This document shows, in pieces, positions 35,137 to 42,800 of a DNA stretch of 64,000 nucleotides. How positions within the stretch are numbered: the first letter of the stretch is position 1; each line of letters starts with the position of its first letter. This stretch comes from Oscarella lobularis (taxonomy: Eukaryota > Porifera > Homoscleromorpha > Homosclerophorida > Oscarellidae), in contig NC_089189.1 of assembly GCF_947507565.1 (NCBI RefSeq), forward strand, positions 992,001 through 1,056,000. The letters run 5' to 3'. The notes under the pieces are model-generated. The model made no database searches and had not been told where the DNA came from. It saw nothing but the letters and a program-made list of their open reading frames with translations. A program made the translations under genes and the position numbers.

Positions 35137-35657
35137 TACTTCTTCTTGTACTTGTAGCAGAGTAGGCCTAACGCACTTCAGTTGTTTACATTTTTACCAG
35201 ACTACATATCTACGGCTCTGGCGTCGCTAAGAGAAGCGACACGGAGATGCAGTCGGTCTTGCTCGCACTCTTGCACGTCCTTCGAACGGGAGTGAGGCAG
35301 AGAGCCCGAGACGACGAGAAGAAAGCCAAGAATGAAGCCTAATCGATCACCGCGTTCGACCGATTGTAAAGGAAATCCGTGGTTCGACGTGAGAAGACCA
35401 TGGAGGCATTTATCAACATCTACTGTATATAGATGCGGAGGGAGATTTTCCTATTGGTTGCGCCCACGGTCGATCTCCAGTAGTTCAGGGCCATATCCGG
35501 CTCTAGTGTGTAGGAGGACTCGTGTGGTGCAAAAACGAAAGACTAACACGCGTGACGTTTCAGGGAACATTAGGGAAAGGGGAAAAGACAACACGTCATT
35601 GTTTTGTTGAAAGAAATCGTCACGCCGAGCCATTCATCGCTCAGAATCGATTCAGAC
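35137..35657. promoter_or_regulatory. Duplicated divergent promoter region, copy A
   Basis: This lies between the ATG of decarboxylase A (-) and the ATG of a broken ZNFX1 copy (+). Copy B has the same layout at 39420-39885 with intact genes on both sides. Conserved blocks include the ACATATCTACGGCTC and AAGAGAAGCGACAC segments. I see no sure TATA box. Promoter role is inferred from position. Confidence 0.45.
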
Positions 35658-35981
35658 ATGCATCGCGGAGTGCGAGGAGGACGAGGTCACCACCTCGGTG
35701 GCGAAGGAAGAGGAGCACGCGGTGGGCGTCTCGACCTCGCGCCTCTCGATCGGGCCACGGTGGCCCGAGAGGCGCGAGGTCGAGACGGAGGATATCGTGG
35801 GGACGGGGACGGGGAGGCGGAGGCTATAGAGAGCATCGCGACGTCACGATCGTCGCGACGAAAACGTTCCGCCGCCGTCGGCGGCGGCGCCAGTTCGTCG
35901 ATTCCGCTTCGGTTGGAACTACATGAACGAATTGGTGACGAAAAGTCCGCGACAGATTGCGTTCAACTTGGGAAGCAAACG
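35658..35981 (+). pseudogene. Truncated 5' fragment of the ZNFX1-type gene
   Basis: The start ATG and RGVRGGRGHHLGGEGRG match the start of the intact gene at 39886. The match then continues out of frame to the segment corresponding to NYMNELVTKSPRQIA. It stops at 35981, where it is joined to a protease fragment. Only about 6% of the gene is present, with frame-breaking changes and a new inverted repeat, so it is a duplication remnant. Confidence 0.88.
35728..35786. repeat. Near-perfect inverted repeat (27-bp arms) in the ZNFX1 fragment
   Basis: The left arm starts GTCTCGACCTCGCGCCTCTC and the right arm ends GAGAGGCGCGAGGTCGAGAC. The inner GGCCAC/GTGGCC pairs around a single G. The only mismatch is a 4-bp bulge (ATCG) in the left arm. 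The right arm corresponds to sequence in the intact copy (near 39980-40025); the left arm has no counterpart there. Confidence 0.9.
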
Positions 35982-36412
35982 GGCGGCGATGTCGTGCACG
36001 CAGAGATAGTGTTATCGGAGTATATTCGACCCATCTGTTTGCAGGACGAGGCGCGTGGGCCTTCTTCGTACGGCAAGATCCAAGTGATCAGATGGAGTGA
36101 GCAACGAAATTTGACTTTTGCACCTTTCAAGTTACGACACTCGTACTTGACGGTGGTAAAGAGAGACGCGTGCCGAGTTCGCTTTGCGAAAGAGCAACAA
36201 GACTTTGCCGAGGACGAGTTCTGTGTACGGGGGAAGGAAACCGTGCACCGGAAAATCGGGCAGTCCGGTTGTGGTGAAAAATCGTAAGAAGAAATTTTTT
36301 TGGGAATCGGCAGTCGGAAGAATGAGGTGCGCGGAAAAGGCCGTTACGGCGTTTACGGTGATGTTTTGCATCACCTTGAATGAATCAAAGAAACTTCGAA
36401 ATATGACGATTA
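35979..36412 (+). pseudogene. 3' fragment of the MASP-like protease domain
   Basis: It begins at GGDVVHAEIVLSEYIRPICL, equivalent to 31627 onward in the intact gene, and runs to the region of the original stop. Compared with 31625-32068 it has lost bases before GRKPCTGKSG, giving an early stop at 36285-36287, and has further indels later. It follows the ZNFX1 fragment directly, so an open frame of about 209 codons from ATG 35658 reads across the junction in the correct protease frame. Likely non-functional. Confidence 0.88.
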
Positions 36413-37189
36413 GAATTGATTGTTGTTGCTGTCATTGTTCAATGTCTAGCACGTGCGCTGTGAGACCCGGATTTTTCTTTCACCTAAAACGTGCTATGAT
36501 GCAAAGGAGGACGAACTACAGCACCGGTAAGACGTTTGTGTCGGTGTACGTACACTCTATTTTGACCAGGGCGAGCCGCAGTTCCTTCGAGAGTTCTTTT
36601 TTTTGACGAGTACACGCTATGTGGGATTCAGATTGCTACGGTTGCAAACCGAGCCTACTCGCTTGTAGATGTTCGCTCGAAGTAGCCAGTTCGTAATCCT
36701 TGGTGCGCGTGAGTTGGGGGCCCCCATAAGGGCTTCCGCAGCTCCTGACCGTTTCCACGCCACGAGAGATACTGCATGCGAGGGACGAAACAGGCCTATT
36801 CGCCTGCAGACACGCCAATTTCACAATATAGAGACGAAAAAATTACAGTTCGAGGAAATTTTTCTTTGAAAGCTCTAAAATTTCAATTCACTTTTGCTCG
36901 TTTTGGGCTGAGCTAATCGAAATCTCTCTCGATGGACAAACTGTAGCCTTCGTTACACAGACTCTCGAGCAAATTATCCAGGCAAACTCTTGAGGCCAGC
37001 GCTACCCTTGATCGATATTTGGGTTACGTATCACGTATGTATCAAAGTCTGTGTACAACAAAAAGGGGACAAAAAGCGTACTACCATCTCTAGCTGCTAG
37101 TACGAGTAAGCTCTGAACTATATTATCCGCAGCAAAACACAGCAACTTCACTATCAAAACGAAAAGAACAGTCAAAAGCAAAGCCACTA
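36413..37189. other. Spacer between protease fragment and decarboxylase B
   Basis: This is the duplicate of 32069-32852, including the GTTGGGGGCCCCC palindrome (near 36714), with several indels. No gene is seen. Confidence 0.5.
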
Positions 37190-39419
37190 TTAGTTTGGGG
37201 AATGTTCTTCGTGCGCTTTCAGTATTTCTTCAGCTGCATCCCTGATGACTCCCCAGGCGAATTGTAAATCGCTTTCCGCGGTTTGGGCAGCGTTAACCGA
37301 AAATCGCAAAGCGAATTTTCCCCTCACATCTGCGCAGCCGATCAGCAATTTTCCTAACTCGTTCAGCCGAGCGAATAATTTTCTGTTCAATTCGTCCTCG
37401 CCCTGCGTACAGAAAACGGATGCAAAAAAGTCGGTTGCTAAGGCGCTCATGCTAACCTTTAGTTGAAAACAGACGAGTCCCAAATGAGGCTTAGCAGCAA
37501 TTCTAAAGCGTTCATCGCCGGTGATGTAGGACTGCAGTTTCCTTGCGAGCTCGACGGTCTAACGAGGAGAAATGCGGTCACGCGTAGGGCTTGATCAAGT
37601 ACTTAAAAGAGCGACTTGTCTGATGTTCTTCTGGAGACCAGATATTCCGTAGTAACGCAAGACGATCCACAATTTAAGCGATCGGAATTTAGTTCCGAGA
37701 GGCACCTGCCAAAGCTGAACGGGCATAAAGAGTGAGCTACTCGTCGAGATCGCTTATACAAATTACGGGATGGTCTATGACTTTGTCTGAAAGGGAAAAA
37801 TTCGTAAAAGATTTACGGTGAACGAAAATAATTTCACCTGGTTTTTCCTCTGAAGGCCCCGAATATGTCGGAGTTTCGCCGCTATTGAGGCCTTCCGTAA
37901 TGGCCTTTCTGTTTTTGACCCTTCATTAATTGAACATACAACACGTTTTTCCGAAGGCGCCATTTATATACTATACCACATGCAAGAGCATCCTATCGAG
38001 GTAAGAAGCATTTTGTGAGCGTTGAAATTGAAGGAATCGCTAAACTGCAAAAAATCGTCAATTGCGTGCGCACGTGTGTTCGCTTCGCTTACATACCTCC
38101 CAGCCTTCTGCGTAGTGTCTGAACTCAGGACATATGAACGCGCTTCCTGCGTACGCAGCGTCGATGTGCAACCACGCATCGTATTCCTGGCCTACAAACT
38201 ACTGTATTGCATTCGTGAAAACTTGGGCGTCGCAGTAGCTCACAGAGAGGCCCAATCTCAACGAGGTTATCGAATGAGCAAAATCCCGTTGTTCCCAGAG
38301 TTGCGCAGACCTAAAATTATCGTAAATATTGACAAAACTATTTATTAATTAATTAATTAAGACGCACAAAGAAAGGAGTCAGCCCAGCTTGAATATCTTC
38401 TTCAATTGCACTTTTGAGGCTTTCTCCTCTGAGCGAAAAATCGTCGTCCGTCGGCAGTGTACGACATCGCACTCCGGCAATCATGCAGCATTTTTGAAAA
38501 GCAGTGTGAACCTCAAGGATGGTACGTACAAGTACGATCTACTAAAACGATTACTTTAGGTACGTATTCAGAAGCGTAGGCAATGAGTTTCCCCGCCGCT
38601 TGTTGTTCTGACAAATCGCGCCGTTTCTCTCGAAGTTTGAAGGCCGCTCTTTTTCGAGCAGCCAGCACAGCGACCAATAACGCTTCTGTAGCTGTTCCCT
38701 TTAGTGCGAGAAAGTTAAGATAAGCGCAAACGTGGTTAAATTCAGTGAGTATTACTTGAATGACTCCGGCGCCGCTTTGCGGCTTTCCTTCGTCGTCTTT
38801 TGATAGGAAAGCTCTCGGTAGGTTCAGCGCCTTTCCTATAATCATGATAGCTAATCAGTTTCTAACTGAATCACGCCGAAAATTTAATTAATTAATAGAC
38901 TGCTGTCTGAGCTGTCTTGACTAATTATGGTAGTTTAGAAATACCTAGCCAATCCATTACGAGTGTTTCAAGTTCCGAGCACGCTGGCGCCGAATTCTAT
39001 ATATAAATAGATTTGTACCGAGCCCACCGTATACGCGCGTGCCTTGCTCACCCACGTGAATTGCACGCATCCAAGCCCTTCGCTAAGCATTTCCCCAAGA
39101 GCAGAAGGAAAGGAAAATCCGATGGGAAAAAAGCCGTGAAAATGAGGATTCACCGTCACTTGAGGCAACTGCGAACGTCGCAGCTAAGCTTACGTCGAGC
39201 AACGGACTTCAATCTTACTCCAGGAATGATGGCGCGATCGAAGTCTTTGCGAATGTCGTCCCAACTTTCAGGCAGCTCGGGTGCTGAGTCCGGCAGCAAC
39301 TCAGATAGATAACCCGGCCTAACGTCTGTCCAAGGACGACGTTGTGGAAGTGTCATATGATAGTCAGCGATGGCGTCAACTATCTCTTTCCCTCGACGCC
39401 TAAACTCTTCGATGTCCAT
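37190..39419 (-). CDS. Aromatic-L-amino-acid / histidine decarboxylase-like PLP enzyme, copy B
   Basis: This is a paralogue of copy A with the same exon order. Exon 1 opens with [20 protein letters not shown] at ATG 39419. Later exons include [44 protein letters not shown], the PLP-lysine exon [16 protein letters not shown] and a C-terminal exon ending HEEHSPN. Most differences from copy A are conservative substitutions (for example [10 protein letters not shown] versus [10 protein letters not shown]), which suggests it was kept under selection. One base is missing relative to copy A in the exon containing SDKVID (around 37810), so intactness there is uncertain. It is head-to-head with the intact ZNFX1-type gene, 466 bp apart. 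Substrate is not predictable. Confidence 0.75.
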
Positions 39420-39885
39420 TACTTCAGAAGCGGGTGTGGCAGCCTAACGCACTTCAGTTGTTTACATTTTTGCCAAGACTACATATCTACGGCTCCGTCG
39501 TCGCTAAGAGAAGCGACACAGAGAACGCAGTCGGTCTTGCTCGCACTCTTGCACGCCCTTCGAACGGGAGTGAGGCAGAGAGCCTGAGAGGACGAGAAGA
39601 AAGCCAAGAATGAAGCCTAATCACCGTGAGAAGACCATAGAAGCGTTTATCAACGTCTACTGTATAGATGCGGAGGGAGATTTTCGCCCACGGTCGATCT
39701 CCAGTATCTACAGTAGTTCCATCCGGCTCTAGTGTGTAGGAGGACCCGTGTGGTGCAAAACTGAAAGACTATAACACGCGTGACGTCCAGGGAACATTAG
39801 GGAAAGGGGAAAATACAATACGTCATTGTATTGTTGAATACAATCGTCACACCGAGCCCATTCACCGATCAGAATCGGTTCAGAC
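39420..39885. promoter_or_regulatory. Divergent promoter of decarboxylase B and the ZNFX1-type gene
   Basis: A 466-bp head-to-head interval. It contains AAAACTGAAAGACT near 39756, which matches a single IRF half-site pattern (AANNGAAA), but one half-site is expected by chance. No certain TATA box. Copy A holds the same region at 35137-35657. Confidence 0.45.
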
Positions 39886-42800
39886 ATGAATCGCGGAGTG
39901 CGCGGAGGACGAGGTCACCACCACCTAGGTGGCGAAGGAAGAGGAGGACGCGGTGGCCCAAGAGGTGGTCGCGGTCGCAGTGGCCCGAGAGGCGGAAGAG
40001 GCGGATGGCGAGGTCGAGGCGGAGGATATCGTCAGGAAAACGGCGATTGGACGCGACGCGATCCTCCCTGGAACGAACGCGGAAGGGAACGCGGAGGCGG
40101 TGGCTATAGAGAACATCGACGTCACGATCGTCGCGACGACGAAAACGTTCCGCCGGCGCCCGTTCGTCGATTTCGCTTCGGTTGGAAGTACATGAACGAA
40201 TTGGTGACGAAAAGTCCGCGACAGATTGCGACCGACTTGGGTAGCAAACGCGACGACTTTTCCGCGTTCCTGTCCCAAGGCCAACGCATGTCACCCGAAA
40301 TGCTGCGACTCGTTTTGAAAGCGACGGCGCTCGGTTGCAAAAGCGACACGGCGGCGCAAAGCGTCAACGATCTTTTGAACAGTTTTCTCTCGTCGTGGTT
40401 TCTGAGCATTCAAATGAGTCCCTATTTGATGCAGAGGCGTCGTTCGGGGGCGGCCCACGAAGTGGACCCGGAAATTGAAAGTGAAGTCGTTCGCGACTTG
40501 ATTACCATTCTTGAGCAAATTCTTCAACGTTTTCCGAGTCGCGCCGGCGAGTTAATGATCGTTGACGTCTTGAAAAGATCGGTACCGAGTCTTTCTTTAC
40601 CCGAAGACGAAGAGACAGACATTATGATAAGAATTGACGAATTGCTTGAAGATCAAGAAGATGCGGTGGATAGACGTGCCGCTGCCCCCGCCGCCGCCGC
40701 CGCCGGCGGCGGCGGCCCGTCAAACGATTTCAACATCATGGCTGATCCGGAGGACGATTTCACCGACATGACCGTCGTGCCGACGAGCGAAGAGATCACG
40801 CTCAACGATCGACCGTTTCTTCGTCCCAACATTCGTCGCGGCGCCTTTCGAGATCTCAAGCAGTATCTCGACATCCAGTTTCGTCTTCTTCGCGAGGATT
40901 TCGTCGGGCCGCTGCGCGAGGGAATCGCCGCGCTCGACGACATGGATCAGCGTCGATTGAAGCCCACCGATCTTCGCGTCTATCGGCGAGTGCGCGTCGT
41001 CGAGCCCGTCTGCACGACGCGCGGTCTCACCCATCGGCTCGCGTTCGACGTGAGTCGAATGCGACGCGTCCGATGGAACTACACGCGTCGTCTCATCTTC
41101 GGCTCGCTTCTCTGTCTCTCGTCGGATAACTTTCGAACGATGAAACTCGCCGTCGTTACGAATCGACGTGCCGAAGATCTGGCGAACGGGAACGTCGACG
41201 TGCGATTCGTCAACGGATTGGCCGATCTCGTCGACGTGCAAATGTCTGAGACGGAATTTATTATGGCCGAGTCGCCGGCGTATTACGAAGCCTATCGACA
41301 CGTTCTCGAGCGACTTCAAACGATCAAAGACGATTTGCCGTTTCAGAAGTACATCGTCAAGTGCCGTCCAGACGACGTTGTCGCCGCTCCACGCTATTTA
41401 CGTGCGGAACGTAACGACGGCGTTGCGCCGTCGTTGGATCTGCGCTCGGCTCTCGGGTGCAAACACGTTGCCGCTAGTTTCGTGAGACCGTTGGGTGCAA
41501 GTGCGTGGCCTCCTCTCGACAACGTCGATCTCGACGAGTCGCAGTACGAAGCGCTCAAAGTTGCGATGACGAGGGAGTTCGCTCTGGTGCAGGGTCCGCC
41601 GGGAACTGGCAAGACGTACATCGGGTTGAAGATCGTGGAAGCGCTCGTGAAGAATCGCGACGTCTGGGATCCGCGAAAGTCGTCGCCGATGCTCATCGTT
41701 TGCTATACGAATCACGCTCTCGATCAATTCTTAGAGGGTATCCTGAAGTTTTTGCCGGACGACATCGTTCGCGTTGGAGGTCGGAGTAACAGCGAAAAAT
41801 TGAAAAAATTCAATTTAGCCTCTAAAACGAGACATCTTCGTAGTAGTCGAGACGTTCCCCAAGCCATTTATCATGGCCGATGCCAGGCATTCAGAGAAGT
41901 AATGGAACTGCAGAAAGACGTTCAATCTTCGTGGGAAAGTCTTGCAAGTGGAAAGAAAGGCGTCGTCGGAATACGTCATTTTCTTCCTGTCGAAGGCTGC
42001 AAACTGATTAACTTTTTGTCCGACGGAGGAAGTATGTACGAGAGCCGGGGATACAGTCGTCTCGACGAATGGCTGGGAATTGTCTGCTCGAAAGAAACGG
42101 CGAATGACGAAAAGGCGAAGACACCCGCTGACAACGCTAAAACAGACGAACCGGAAAAAGAAACCGACGACGACGCTGAGGACGAAGAAGAGGAAGGCGA
42201 TGCAGAAGTAGACGAAGAGGCGGAGAGACTGGAAGCGGAACGTCGAATCGAAGGAACTGACTACGATCAGATCATTCGTGAAGAGAACCGGCCAAACGAC
42301 GAGGCACCAGCACCAGCACCAGAACAAGAAGTTGCACCTGAGGGTGAAACGGACGACGATTCATGGACTACTGTGACTATGAGCAAGCGTCAGCGTTACT
42401 TTAAAATTCGAGAGCGTCGAACTCTCCCGCCGATGGCAGAAGAAGAAGTAGGTGCACTTAATGAATACGATCTGTGGGATCTAAACGAAGAAGGTCGCTG
42501 GCGCCTCTATAATTACTGGATGAATAAACTCCAGACGCACTACGAGCAACAATGCAACGTTCTGTATACCAAATTTGAGCAGGCGTGCACCCGCTTGAAG
42601 GAGCAAAGCGAGCAAGAAGATCTCCACATTCTGCAATCAGCAACGGTCATCGGCATGACGACGACAGGAGCGGCGAAATATCGAAGTCTACTCCAAGAAA
42701 TTCGACCGAGAATCGTCGTCGTCGAAGAGGCGGCCGAAGTGTACGAAGCCCATATCGTCACGACACTCTCGCCGGCGACGGAACACCTGATTCTGATAGG

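Larger units (their letters stand above)
31625..35981. repeat. Tandem segmental duplication, copy A (about 4.35 kb)
   Basis: It runs from within the protease domain of the MASP-like gene, through the spacer and decarboxylase gene A, to the first about 320 bp of a ZNFX1-type gene. The same order and mostly the same sequence recur in 35979-40250. Examples are the stretches beginning near 32110 and 36450, 33796 and 38096, and 34282 and 38582. Numerous small indels distinguish the copies. Confidence 0.95.
35979..40250. repeat. Tandem segmental duplication, copy B (about 4.27 kb)
   Basis: It starts at the protease fragment and ends inside the intact ZNFX1-type gene at GTAGCAAACG. The trinucleotide ACG is shared by the protease side (31625-31627), the ZNFX1 side (40248-40250) and the junction (35979-35981), so the breakpoint has 3 bp of microhomology. 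Confidence 0.93.

Noticed and set aside
35658-36287. Genuine new chimeric ZNFX1-protease gene
   Set aside because: The ZNFX1-derived part shifts frame and the protease part is truncated with further indels; best explained as a duplication scar unless transcripts are found.
39780-39830. ISRE-like GAAAGGGGAAAA before the ZNFX1-type gene
   Set aside because: The spacing between GAAA units is three bases, not two, and the equivalent in copy A drifts; not a good IRF site.
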